DNA of 64,000 bases, taken from assembly GCA_037039925.1 (NCBI GenBank), contig JAXRKP010001011.1, positions 68,501 through 132,500 on the forward strand. Direction: 5' to 3'. Below the pieces are notes generated by a model. The model saw only the letters and a list, made by a program, of their open reading frames with translations. It was not told the origin of the DNA and did not search any database. The stretch's first letter is position 1; the number at the start of each line of letters is the position of its first letter. The position numbers were made by a program, and so were the translations under genes. The stretch is from Doris montereyensis (Eukaryota > Mollusca > Gastropoda > Nudibranchia > Dorididae). Of this stretch, positions 1 through 11,600 are shown piece by piece.

Positions 1-3000
1 TACGAGCGACCTGGGCTCTCAAATAATTTGCTTCATTTCCAGGGAATGGGGATAGCTTACAACCTAAAGACAAAAGCGAACCAGAAATATGCTCAAAACC
101 TTTGGTAATAATGGAAAAGGATTAAAAACAGTGTTATGAGAGCAAATGAGAAATGATTTACAGGAGCTATTTAAATAAGAAAATACTCAAGTGAAATAAG
201 TTACAAAGTAATACATTCATTCTTGAGACAAATTAGGAAACTATCCCTAAGAAATCAAGATGATAAAAGAATGTATGGAAAGGTTTTAAAATTACCGGAG
301 CATCTAATCTTCCTGTCAGGAACTTTTTGATTTGCCTGGCAATGGTGATTTGATTTGGTTGGACAGGTGGGAGTTTCACCCAGGGTTTTCCAGCTGAAAA
401 CAAAAAGCAAATGTGTAGGAGATTATAGAATTATACAATATAAAGCCTAACACTTGTTAACCATTTCTTCTGAAATTCAGATTTATATAATTGTGTGTAT
501 ACGCTACTAGTAACTACTAACTACTACTACTGCTGCTGCTGCTACTACTACTATTACAACTACTACTACTGCTACTACTGCTACAGTCGACTCCGGTTTA
601 TTGCAACTCGGCTAGGGGGGAGGGGGGGAGGCGGGTCCTGAGGAAGGCATTTTTACCACAAATCGGACCATTCTCGTTTATCGCACTATTGGATGGAGCA
701 GTTCAATCTCTTCACATTGATACCATAAAAAAGGCTCAGTATCGGTTCTTTCATTTTATATGATTTTTTCAGAAACGATACCGATCTAACCTTCAACACA
801 TCGGTACCATAAAAGCCGGAAATTTGGCTTAAGTATATAAGTTGGTACTTATTTTAATCCCCATAGAGTACTCCACTCAAAAAATGTACATTTCAGGGCT
901 TTTTTTTCAATATTACCTAAGATTGACAGAAAATTACGGGAAACATTCTGCGCACCTGTTATAATAAAAATGCCATTCCGACATGAGTATAAGGGACCTA
1001 GAGCAGTTGAAATAGGGTCGATATGCAGTATTTGATAGCCTCTCAAGATTGTATGATGTTTCAAAGTATTATATCATTCTTTTATAGGTTTATATGCGAA
1101 AAAGCATTAAAATAACGGAGAAAATTGTTAAAAACGTGATTTTCTCAAAATGTTACTTTTTGACAGTGATATGCGATCTACTTTTTTATTTATTGTCCGA
1201 TTGCCCCCAATTTTGGTAATTAGCATCTATGACGCAAAAACAAATTTCAGCAAGTGGCGAATTCTTTTGCGATTAAATTTGCCAAACATTGGAAAGGTTG
1301 CTATATGCATTTTTAAAAATTTCATAAAATCAAAACCGTTTAATTTATTTTAAAAAAGCTACTCAGTGCAGTTAAGTATTGAACCGAATAATGTGGGTGC
1401 AAAGTTATAGCCAAATTTGTTAAAAACTGAAAAAACATATTTGAAATGAATTTGTAGGTATTTTTCCAATGAAAATTAAAGATGGTGGCGTTCCCATGGC
1501 AACCAAATGATGAAAATTTTTTTTTTTTTTTTCCAGCTAATTTAGACATGCCGAGTACAATAGTAGTGATTAAAATTGTCTATATCAAATTAAAAAAAAA
1601 CATGGTAGGTGGATTGACACCTAGTCCCATTGGAGACGGATGATAAAACAGAGGTCCCTTGTGCAGATCACAACACTCTGTGCATGTTAAAGATCTCTTG
1701 GCTATTTACAGGGCAGTCCGGGTAAAATTAAAAATCCTACCAAAACCCCGAGATCACCATAGTTGTGGATGTGGGTACTACTACTACTACCAATACTACG
1801 ACTTCTGCTGTTTCTACATTAATACTATCACTATTACCACTACTATGACTACAACTACAGGTATGGCTGCCACTGCTACTACTACTCCTACTACTTCCAC
1901 TACTACTGCTGCTGCTGCTACTTCTATTACTACTACAATGATGATCATGACAGCATGTAAAATAATAATTGTCTGATCTTGTTGTTGTTGTTTTTGTTGT
2001 TGTTTTTCTTCTTCTCCTTCATTTAAATCTTATTTCCGATGTCTGTTGTAGTGTGAGAAAATATCCTGTATAATCAGTGGAATTTTATTTTTTCTATATT
2101 GTTTTTATAATATAACATGTATTTTTATATAATACTCACGATCATTACAAACAAAATATGTCTTTTTGTTTGCACCAGTCTTATTATCTTCCTTGGGAAC
2201 TGTTGGTGGGGGCTTGAAGTCAGGCTTTGGAGTATCATCTTCCTCAACTTCCTCTATTGAGATAAAGATAAAGATAAAGATAAAGATAAAGATAAAGATA
2301 AAGATAAGATAAGATAAGATAAGATAAGATAAGATAAGATAAGATGAGATAGATAATTTTGTCTGATTTATCTTAAAAGAAATTTGTCTTCATAGCTAGA
2401 TGTGACAAAGATGTATCCACAATAATGAACTGACAAAAAAGCTAAACTATCTTGTACTAGAAAAAAGGGTGGTTTAAAAGATTTCAGTGAGTTTTTAGTA
2501 CTCAATATGTAATAAAATTAAACAATAATTGTACAAATCAAATCAAATTTGTGTCATTTTAAATTGTATTAAATTGTTATATGTGTAGTAGAATAACTTT
2601 AGTGGATCTTTAAAGAATGATCACTCTATGACATTTATTGACAATGAATTGTGTAACCTAATCTTACATAAGTTTCATATCTATTCAGATAAAAAAACTT
2701 CACCTTCTTCTCCATCTTCATCAACTTCTTTTTCGACAACTTCATCTTCCTGAGCTCTCAGCCTAGAATAAAAGGTGAGTTGTCAAAATCAATAACCAAA
2801 ATCAATAAATGAATGGTGTATCATTAAATACTAGAAATAGCTATTCAGACAGAAAACCAATAGATCAATTGTCCGTTGACATATTTTTAAAAATCAAATA
2901 ACATACATAAATTAAGCAATAATTACACAAACCAGTTTCATCTTTCATTTTTATCAAATAGATGTACTGTGATTCTGTATATATGAGTAAAATTTGATTT

Positions 3001-3798
3001 CCTATGTAAATGTTCATACCTCTTCTTCCTCTTCTTCCTCCTCATCTCCTTTCTCTGTACTCTACTTCAGCCACATAGTAATTTTGTTCAGTACCGAAAA
3101 TCTTTCCCCAAAATCGTATGTGTTGAAAGGCACTTGTGTCATTCAGACTCTTCATAGCAAGCCATACTCTTATGATTTCTTCACGGTTGAGACCAATTCC
3201 TGCTTGCTCAAAATAGAAGCTTAACTCCATGATGTTGGGCAAGGGAGTTTCAATTTCCTCATCTTGTACATTGTCTTCCTCTCCTCTTCACCACCTTTCT
3301 ATAGAAATTAAGAAAAAAACAAAAGTTAACAATTTATGTGAATATTTCATCATTAATAAAAAATTATGTACGATACCACATAAAGGATTCTTTGAGGATT
3401 ATGTTACATCCACCTAAAATTATTTCTGATTTTACCAGAAACAAAACAGCTCAATGATTCCTAAGGACTTTCTTATAAAGGAATAAAAAGAAAAGAAAAG
3501 AAGAGCAATATTCAATGGAGTATAAACTTAAGTTTTGATACATGGGATAAATAAATGCACCCCACTATAACAGAAACAGTCAATCTTCCAAAATTTCCTT
3601 TCAAGCTATATATCTAAAATAAAATCCTGACAAACAGAACATAAAAGTGATAAATGTCTTGCTTGTTTATAGTCTAAAATTTCTTAAGAGGCTTACTGTG
3701 AAGAGCTTCCTTTGCACTTGAGCGAGAGCTACTTCAGTTGAACGATCAACCTTGTCTTGGACTGTATCAACGTCTGCTGTGAATTTTGTTCTTTTAGC

Positions 3799-3836
<38 letters not shown>

Positions 3837-5391
3837 CTGGTCTTTCATCAAGAACTTTACCCAAGACACGTGATAAATGGTCATATCTAAAAGGAGGTAA
3901 ACATAATATATTTAATGCAGGGAGTGGCTATTCCTAACTTTTATGTCATTAGATGTTATGGCTAGCATTCTTACAATAAAAAGAGCAAAATATTGCAGTA
4001 AGCTATTTAAAGATGATAACTCTAGGATGAAATAGGGTATGATGATATCGGACTGAATTAAGAGGAAACAGCAAAGATGAAAGATATGTGATAGAATGAA
4101 AGTAAGAAGTTAAAACTTATTACTTTACCAGCAATATCCTTCAATTGACCAATAATAGTAAAGAAGAAGAAAGAGAAAAAACCCTGAGGAAGTTGATAGT
4201 GAGGATAATGAAGAGGATGATAATGCTGCAGCCATTGTTGCTGCAACTGCTGCTGCTATTACTACTACTTCTATTAATAATAATGATAATAATAATTATA
4301 AGCTTTACCTATAAACAAAGAGTAAAAAAAGAAATACCATAGTGTCTATATTAAAACTGGAAACAAACTGATAAAAACATATTCTCAATCAAACCTTTTC
4401 AAATTTCCAAGTTCATTCTTGAATAATTTTTATTTTGAAAGTTAAAACATGAAACTATTATTTCAAATCTGGATCCTCACCAGCCATATGAGATGATCTC
4501 AGGGTGAATTAAGACAGGATTGTTTTGTGTTTCATCCATTGCATGATGTGAAAAATGGGCAGTGCTTGATATTTTTATGTAAGATTCAATCTTAGAAACT
4601 CGTTGCTTATTTAGATTTCTTCGTTTAATCGCAGATTAACCTGGAATTTAACATATTCCTGAGAACAATGTACGTTCCTCGTGGTGTAACATTATTTTGT
4701 CAATTATCCCACCTCAACTCAAACAGAAAAACTGTTTCTTAATCCTAAACACATTCTAGATTATCACTTTGATTACTGAAGAGATAAGAACAAGGTAAAA
4801 AGTAGTCTCACGTTGTTCCATGATGTGACAATGTAACTATTTTTGTAAATGCTTCTGTATTTAAGTAGACCTCAGGAAATAGCTGGGTGACTTTCTACCA
4901 CATCATTTCTTATTCAAAATGAGCTCTTTAATGTGGTCCACTTTGGGCTTTGATATATCTCAAGTTTAAGTATCAGACTTTAATATAGCTGTCTAGGTCT
5001 CTATCAAGATTTTCGATCTTTATTGGGGATATCAACCACACATGCCACATGATGATCTAAGGAAAAGCTTTTTTTCCATTTATGTTATTGACAGAAGCAT
5101 ACACTTGTCATTTTAATAAATCATTGTTTCGTTGTTGTTCTGGATCGGAATCTTTTCAAATATGATGCTTTTTTTTTCTCTCTCAAACATTCTGTTCTTT
5201 GATAATATGGGAGAACCCTTGCAAATATTAAAAATATTAGCAAAAACAAATAGTTCATTTTATCTGGATTTTACTTACAAATTTATGCCAGTGTTTGTGC
5301 TTGCGGTAAGTAGATATGCTTTCGCCTTCTGAAATTCCTTTTCCTTTCCCGAAATATTGCCATCTGGCACGGGAGTAGCAGCCTCTGACAT
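1..5391 (-). CDS. RSPH4A: Radial spoke head protein 4/6 homologue (partial, 7 exons seen)
   Basis: Structural protein of the radial spoke head in motile 9+2 axonemes. Exons on the minus strand: 5279-5391 (start ATG at 5391, [11 protein letters not shown]), 3697-3886, 3020-3298, 2704-2749, 2140-2253, 296-393 and 1-63, running off the window. Splice sites are GT/AG. Phases agree at most joins, for example [10 protein letters not shown] and [13 protein letters not shown]. Family hallmarks are [58 protein letters not shown], a Glu-rich stretch, [13 protein letters not shown], and [18 protein letters not shown] followed by [15 protein letters not shown]. Vertebrates have two paralogues (RSPH4A and RSPH6A), and the sequence does not say which is closer. 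Apparent one-base length errors occur at T-run 3050-3052 (one base too many), near 3273-3285 (one missing) and at G-run 48-51 (one missing). They break the frame, but conservation either side argues for a working gene. The start of exon 3 is the least certain boundary. Confidence 0.93.
583..612. mobile_element. Possible orphan mariner-type terminus
   Basis: TACAGTCGACTCCGGTTTAT starts with TA-CAG and resembles the terminal repeat of mariner-like elements. No matching inverted copy was found, so it may be a solo end left after the neighbouring TTAA-type element inserted. It directly follows a degraded (TAC)n tract at 513-582. Confidence 0.3.
612..1606. mobile_element. TTAA-type non-autonomous element, copy 1 (truncated)
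   Basis: About 1 kb that aligns by eye along its length with 12069-13097 and 45457-46423. Shared blocks are CCTGAGGAAGGCATTTTT at the left, TTATGGTACC and TCATACAATC-type stretches, CCTCTCAAGATTGTATGATG in the middle, and GATGGTGGCGTTCCCATGGC near the right. The left end is a G-rich run. The right terminus is missing and the element is joined to a family-B SINE at about 1606. No transposase frame is seen. Confidence 0.75.
1606..1785 (+). mobile_element. SINE-like repeat, family B, copy 1
   Basis: Matches 14358-14535 (GTAGGTGGATTGACACCTAG, CAGATCACAACACTCTGTGC) and 43990-44075 (GGGCAGTCCGGGTAAAATTA, CCCCGAGATCACC). The head seen in the other copies is absent here. A (TAC)n-like tract follows at 1777-1960. 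Confidence 0.7.
1777..1960. repeat. Degenerate TAC/ACT trinucleotide microsatellite
   Basis: Imperfect TAC/ACT/GCT triplets, interrupted. An open frame through it encodes only low-complexity Tyr/Thr runs and is not a gene. It lies in an RSPH intron. Confidence 0.85.
2254..2355 (-). repeat. Short tandem repeat forming the pyrimidine tract of an RSPH splice acceptor
   Basis: On the plus strand, GATAAA units (about 2261-2305) pass into GATAA units (to about 2345). Read on the gene strand these are TTTATC and TTATC repeats that end about five bases before the acceptor AG of the RSPH exon 2140-2253, whose intron ends in CTCAATAG. The repeat therefore lies where the branch point and polypyrimidine tract should be. 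Confidence 0.85.
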
Positions 5392-5510
5392 ATTTCAGAC
5401 AGCTGTAGATCGCAAAAATGTTCTAAAATTCACTGAAAAAGCACATAGATGTTCACTGCTTGTAAGATCGAGTGCGACAGGCTCTCAATGGCGTCTCGTT
5501 TCCTTGGCGT

Positions 5511-5525
5511 GTTGCTAGGCAGAAC
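5511..5525. promoter_or_regulatory. Possible RFX X-box upstream of RSPH
   Basis: GTTGCTAGGCAGAAC resembles the imperfect inverted repeat bound by RFX factors (GTTGCC-AT-GGCAAC type). It lies about 120 bases upstream of the RSPH start codon. X-boxes near the start of ciliary genes are established knowledge. The match is degenerate, so this is only a candidate. Confidence 0.35.
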
Positions 5526-8111
5526 ATCAATAAAGGGAAGTGTGCATAACGTCACTTCCTGCTCTATGAGCGCAGTTTTAATGACGTTTATAACAGAAAT
5601 CTCCATTAGTGTACACAGCCCTTTTACCTTCCGATAGGCACCTGCGAGAGATTTCGATGTAAACATTGATCTCGCATGATGCATTTGTTAAGTTAGAATG
5701 TCGGAGGTTAGAGCGTGTGAATATTTTACTCCTGCTTTGGAATGATAAATAATGCAATGATGTGATGTCTTGTTTTTGGAAACATGAGAGCTTTCCTCAG
5801 CGCTGATCTGCGGATTATTGCAAAGGTGTGTTTGTTTTCATCGGCCCTGAGTCAAAGTAAAGTGGACAAAGTAGATGATAATAGTGTAGGGACTGGATCT
5901 AATCGAAAGTGCAGATTCGTCCTGGGCACTGATATATTTTAACAGGTCAGTCATATATAAAAAATAAAACTTGTTACATTCAACATGATCATACATAAGT
6001 TGTGTGTATAATTTGGCACTTATAACACAGCCCAATGTGTGCTGGTCACCTGGATTTTCACCTCAGATTGTAGCAACATAGGAGATTATATGAAGAGGAA
6101 GAAAAAGGAGAATAAAGGAGGCAGAAGAGAAAAAGAAGAAAGGGGGCATCTAAGAGAAAGAGAGTGTGATAAATGATGGGTTGACATGGATATAGATCTA
6201 GAAACCATTGAGAGGAATAGGAAGTATGGGTGATGATTTTATATTTTTGATGATATTATAATTAATCGGTAAATGCCAATTTTGTGTGTTTTGTGAATAT
6301 TTTGCCTCCAGCACTCCATTTTAAGCTTGACGACCTTTTATTCTGTTTTCTTTAATTCCATGTGGAAGGATTTCCCTTTGCCTGCGACAAACCTCTCAGC
6401 ATTATATCCAACATTTACTGGAAAGGAGGGACGGATCAAGAGAGGGTTGAATTTGAATATATATATACTCCTTGATCTTTCCTATTGTATTTAATATGTT
6501 ACGGTCATCCTAAGCGTGATTATGCATCATCCTAAATCATTACAAATAATGCTTTCTGATTTGTTAACCAATAAGTGAACAGGAAAGAGGACGCTTTCAG
6601 GCTCATAAGTTTATGTCAAATAGGCATCTTGGTTGTTTATTTCAAAAGGGATGTGTCTATCTTTAACGAGGGTTTTGTTTTTTCCTTGGACAACTGTATC
6701 ATCGTTAAAAATGCTAGTATCGATGCTAACAGTTGTACTAAGTATGAAGTAGGCTTGATTATATTATAGATACTTGCTAGTGATGACCTTCACTTATTAA
6801 TCCCATCTATTGTGAAATGGAATGATCCTAGTTGGAGAAGTCCATTGCAAGAGGGGTTCAAAAGTGAGCTGGTCTGTTTCGAGAGTGTGTGATTGAGTTG
6901 ATAATAAGAATGTTGTGTTTGTACATAATTAATTGGTCTTGTTGTCTCCTGTTCAAATTGAAAAGAATGGAATTATCTTAGTTGAGCATGGCTTGGGTGA
7001 GACCAAATGGTCGCCATGTGACTGAATACAATAGATTGGTTTGGTCAGAGGTCACAGTACCCTGTGAATTTGTTAAACCTTTGTGAGCAGCCTCGCGTCT
7101 TGGTCTTAGCATGTGGCCGCCATTGCGTTGGCTCAGTAGCTGCCTTTCTGGTGTTAGGCCGATGTGTGATGTACTTTAAAATTTATCCAGGATGCGAAAG
7201 TAAACGCTTCCACATACCGCGAGTTAACCTTTTTTGGCAAGAATACAGTTTACTGGACAAACATGTGAAACCTTACGGTTTGTCAATAGCAACCAAAATG
7301 AAAATGCTGTAAATCTACCAACCTTACTATGTTGTCCGGTAAACTGCAGTGTTATCCCTGTGTTAAAAAATTATTCATAGAACTAAATAAATGAAGAAGA
7401 AAAAAATTACTGAAATCGTTTATTTCTGGATCTAGAAAGAGATAATATCACAACAATCTTTATTTCCCCAGGTATGAGGACAATTATTGTCCGAATAACA
7501 CGCGCGTTGTTGGGACAATAGTGTCCCATGAGCCCCGTGGTTCAGCCAATGAGAACAATAAAAGAGCAGTACATGCTGTGTGTCCCTAACTGCTGTGCCT
7601 ATGTGTGTATGAGTAATATTAACAATGGACCACTCAATCATGCGATGAATAAATCTCTTCACTGTCCCCTACTGCTACCACTGATTGAAATCTCTCTTTT
7701 CTCTCCCCGTATTAAGTTAACAATGACCCAGGTGGCATCATGTCTCTTCACTATGCCTATTCCCTGCCCTCTTCTCGCCTGCATCAGTACCATCAGATGT
7801 GTAGACAACTAAGGCATGTGCACAAACACACACATTGTTTTCCACATTTGCTGTGTTGGCCAATACACTACACAACACACATTTGCCACTATCATTGACA
7901 TTGCCAGTCCCATGAATTTTGGATGAAGCGTTTTTGAGTAAATATTTATATTATATCTATAATACCAATAAATAAAAATGAAGGGGGTTGGTTGTCTTAT
8001 TGATTTTTAAAAAAAAAGTTCTATGTTCAATATACACCTCAATAAGAATTTCTTAACTATAAAAATTACACTAAGTGAACATAGTGCCAATTGTAAACAG
8101 AATAAATGAAA

Positions 8112-8234
8112 GGACAGTTGCCTCAATAGTAGCGGTGATATTCGGACTTTTATCTCAATAGTAGTAGCGATTTCTGGACAATTGTCTCAATAGTAGCAGT
8201 GACATCTGGACAACTGTTCCAATAGTTGCAACCA
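8112..8234. repeat. Minisatellite, about 32-33 bp unit, nearly 4 copies
   Basis: Four diverged copies of a unit beginning GGACAATTGTCTCAATAGTA follow each other, starting near 8112, 8144, 8176 and 8208. The last is truncated. There is no open frame through the repeat. Confidence 0.7.
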
Positions 8235-8655
8235 TCCCCCTACCGAAACTCTAACCACCCATCTTCCAATGTAATGTATGCGCTGAAGTATCTTTACCTC
8301 TGTGGGACATCAAAGCATGCTTCCATGCCCCAGTTTTGCACTTCACGCACCAACTTCGATAAATTAATAGGATTAGGCTAGATTTGAAGCTAAGCTTTTT
8401 CTGGCGCTCCTGTTGATCCAGCAACCAAAATAATGGGTAGCTAGGTCTATTCAGACCTAGTGGAAGTAAAGATGACATGGCTTGAAATAGAAAACTAGCA
8501 AATCAGTCTCTACTCCTGATTCTCCTACGCTCAACTATGGGTTTGGAACTTACTGTACTGTACTTTGGATTCCATTTATAGTTTTGTAAAATACAAAATT
8601 GTTTATTAATATTGTAAGATGTGTGAATTTACCATTTCTGTTGACTTGTTTTCAG

Positions 8656-11600
8656 ATATTTGTAAACCTTCCTGTTTGAATTTAAAATGGACAAAAGGAG
8701 ACTGGCCAAGAAGAAAGACTCTGGTCTGAATGAAGGAATAGCTGGTCGTTATGTTAAAAGAGATACTCCCCCTTATTACGAAGTAAGTAATTAGTAGAGT
8801 TAGTTTCTTTGCAGTGATGTTTCAGTTAAAACTAAACGGGAAAAGATATCCCATGCATTTCAACACTTTATACTTAAATATATAGAAAACTGGGTGCTGG
8901 GTTGATCACAATAGGTAAATTTTAAGAAAAAAATGCCCACAAGATGTAAAGTAAAGTTCCTTCAAGGCCCATGGATCCGGAACTTATCCCGGTTTCAATA
9001 GTGCGAATCAGAACAGGTGATAATGTTCACCCCCTGGCCAGGACACTACTCTGACGCAGGTTTTTACTCCTAAGCTAGTGCTTGTATCCATTTGCACCTG
9101 GGCGGAGTGGGAAAAATGTGTGTTACGTGTCTTTTCCAAGGAACACAACGCCGGACCCACCTTGACTAAGATTTAAACAGGATTTCATAATCCACAGTCT
9201 GGCAGCCTAATTGCTCGGCCACCCACAAGATGAAAGCAAAAAAAATAAAAAATGTGAGTCAACAGTTTGCAACATGGAAATAAATAGTGTGAAACATTTT
9301 TAGTCATGCTCTTGAAATAAGCTTACTTGAAATGATTTTCTTTCTTCATTTTAGATTACTCCACTCCAGTCCGCCAAGGAACATCCTTTCAAAGAATCGG
9401 GCGTAATGCAAAAACTCCTACTTCATACATTCCACAAACTCAGTCCGTCCCTAATCTTCCAGGTCATCCTGTTAGTCAAGGTCAACTTGTTTCTAAACAG
9501 TCACTTCAGCAAGGAACATTCACTGATCCCTCTTCATCTCAATTCAGTGATATGGACAAATACTACGTTGGCAGTCAGCCCCAACCCCATCAGCAAGTCC
9601 TGCAGATGAAGCATCCCCAGTTCCATCAGGGAAATACTCCAGTGTCTAGTGCTGCTTATGGCTATGAACTTAGCTTCATGCAGCAGCACCAACAAAATCA
9701 TCAATCCCCAACTGCCTTGACAAATCCACAGCAATTACAGCAACTTCATTCACACCAGCAAATGTCTCAGCCCCAATCCCTGCAAACAAACCCTACACAA
9801 ACTTCTGTCAGTCACATCACCCAGGGCTTTCAAAACATAAGAATGACATCTACGCCAGTGTCTAGGACTGATGTTACTTCTGCTATGTCAAGATCGTATG
9901 GTGTTGTGTATTCCCAGCCAGTGAGCGGCATAGCCTCTGGCTTGTCACGCCCCATGCTGAACGTGGCCCATCCAGTCTACAGCAGTCCTATTTCTAAGCC
10001 TGAACCTCATCAGGTTTATCCTGGGCAAAACAGTGGGAGTGGCCACTCCCATGATGACCAACAAGGTGTTCATAATCCTCTGAGCATTATCAGGGAAGGT
10101 AAGGAGGATAATGCACATTCCTTAGTATATCAGATCTGTTTTGCTATCATAGTCTTTGTGGAAAAAGAAGCAGGACGTGACAATACACACCTGTGTGGTA
10201 GACCGACGCTCACAGACCTGTACATTCAAAAGTTATGTATAATTTATATACATTAACTATTCATCTATCTATGTTCATCTAGAGAGACAGACAGAGAAGA
10301 AACATATAATGTAATGAGGTTTTCATTTGTAAAATTCAAAATACAAATTTAATGTTTAAATTTTTGTGTAGACTGAAATATTTGTATCAATATTTATCAA
10401 TTTTTTGTTTATTTGTTTTGTTTGTTTGTTACTCTTTGTCTTTTGGTAGGTCTATTATGTATGTTTCTGGGTTTGTATATAAAACCTCTCATGTTTTAAG
10501 GGTTTCTTTCTTTGGACAAAGTTTTAAGATTATAAATTATTTTCTTTCAGATAATGCTGAGATTCAGCCTTACTTCAAGTATACAGGTCAGAACTCGAGC
10601 AGTGCAACGGTGCAAGTTCAAACGTTTCCTCAGCCAATGCTATGGGTGACAATGTTGACAGTAATACTAGTGACTACTATAACCTGCAGCAATTGGAGGA
10701 AAACTTTCAGATTGCTCAGTACCATCAAGAAATACGCAATCATTACGCGCAACAAAATCCTGGAGGAAATCTATTGGGTAAAGGAATGTTTGGAATGGAC
10801 ATAAAAGATCTGAGAGAAATCAAAACCCCGTCAGCTCCAACTGTCAGTTCGTCAGGTAAAAGGGCATCGGTTTCTTCACAAATAAGTTATGTTTAACATT
10901 GTGTTACTCACAAGAAAGGAGTCCTGATGATTAATTATTATTCAGAGTATATTTGCATATAATGTCACAGATATATATTTATTACCCAGCCAATTTCAAC
11001 ATAAATAAAAGTCTATCAAATATACCATACCATATGATGAATATTAAAAGAAAATCAATTTTTTACTCTGCTTTGCAGGGACGTTCATGTCTCAAGAGGA
11101 ACTACCTCTCCCTCCGGGCTGGTCAGTAGACTGGACCGTTCGTGGCCGCAAATATTACATAGACCATAACACCCAGGCAACTCATTGGAGTCATCCACTG
11201 GAAAAAGAGTCATTACCAACTGACTGGGAAAGAATTGAATCAAAAGAACGTGGCGTGTATTATTACAAGTAAGTGACTTATTTGCGTTCTTTTCACTCTC
11301 ATCTTTTTTTTTTTTTTTTGAATGATTTTTTACTTTCAAAAGAATTCTAAAAAAAGTTATATCTTGTCATAAATTTTCAGAAGTGTACATCTATGTGTAT
11401 ATCAGTTTTTCAAGATCTCACTATATGATATTGCAGGCATGATTCATAGGTTGCTACTGACATCCACATGCATGTTTTCTGTCTATTCATTTCCCAGCCT
11501 CAGTCACCATAAAGATACTAATTTACATTTATTATAATGTGCATTCATCCTAAATTATGTCTGACACGTGTAATAAGAAGCACTGGCTTTTCCAGTTCTA

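Larger units (their letters stand above)
5392..8655. other. Head-to-head spacer between RSPH and SAV1
   Basis: Apart from a small minisatellite at 8112-8234, no coding exon is recognised here. The two genes point away from each other, so both promoters and any non-coding first exon of SAV1 should lie here. The part next to RSPH (5460-5660) is richer in CpG than its surroundings. A purine-rich stretch lies at 6090-6170. The short ORFs around 7064-7312 and 7528-7812 have no recognisable family signature. Confidence 0.5.

Noticed and set aside
7064..7312. 82-codon plus-strand ORF between RSPH and SAV1
   Set aside because: No domain or splice evidence and no link to either neighbour.
9406..9609. 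ORF of 67 codons in SAV1 exon 2
   Set aside because: Wrong frame of a real exon; the frame beginning [12 protein letters not shown] runs through the whole exon and joins the next one in phase.
10352..10804. 150-codon ORF crossing SAV1 intron 2 and exon 3
   Set aside because: It runs from intron into the exon and leaves the conserved frame after the apparent missing base at 10606-10607.
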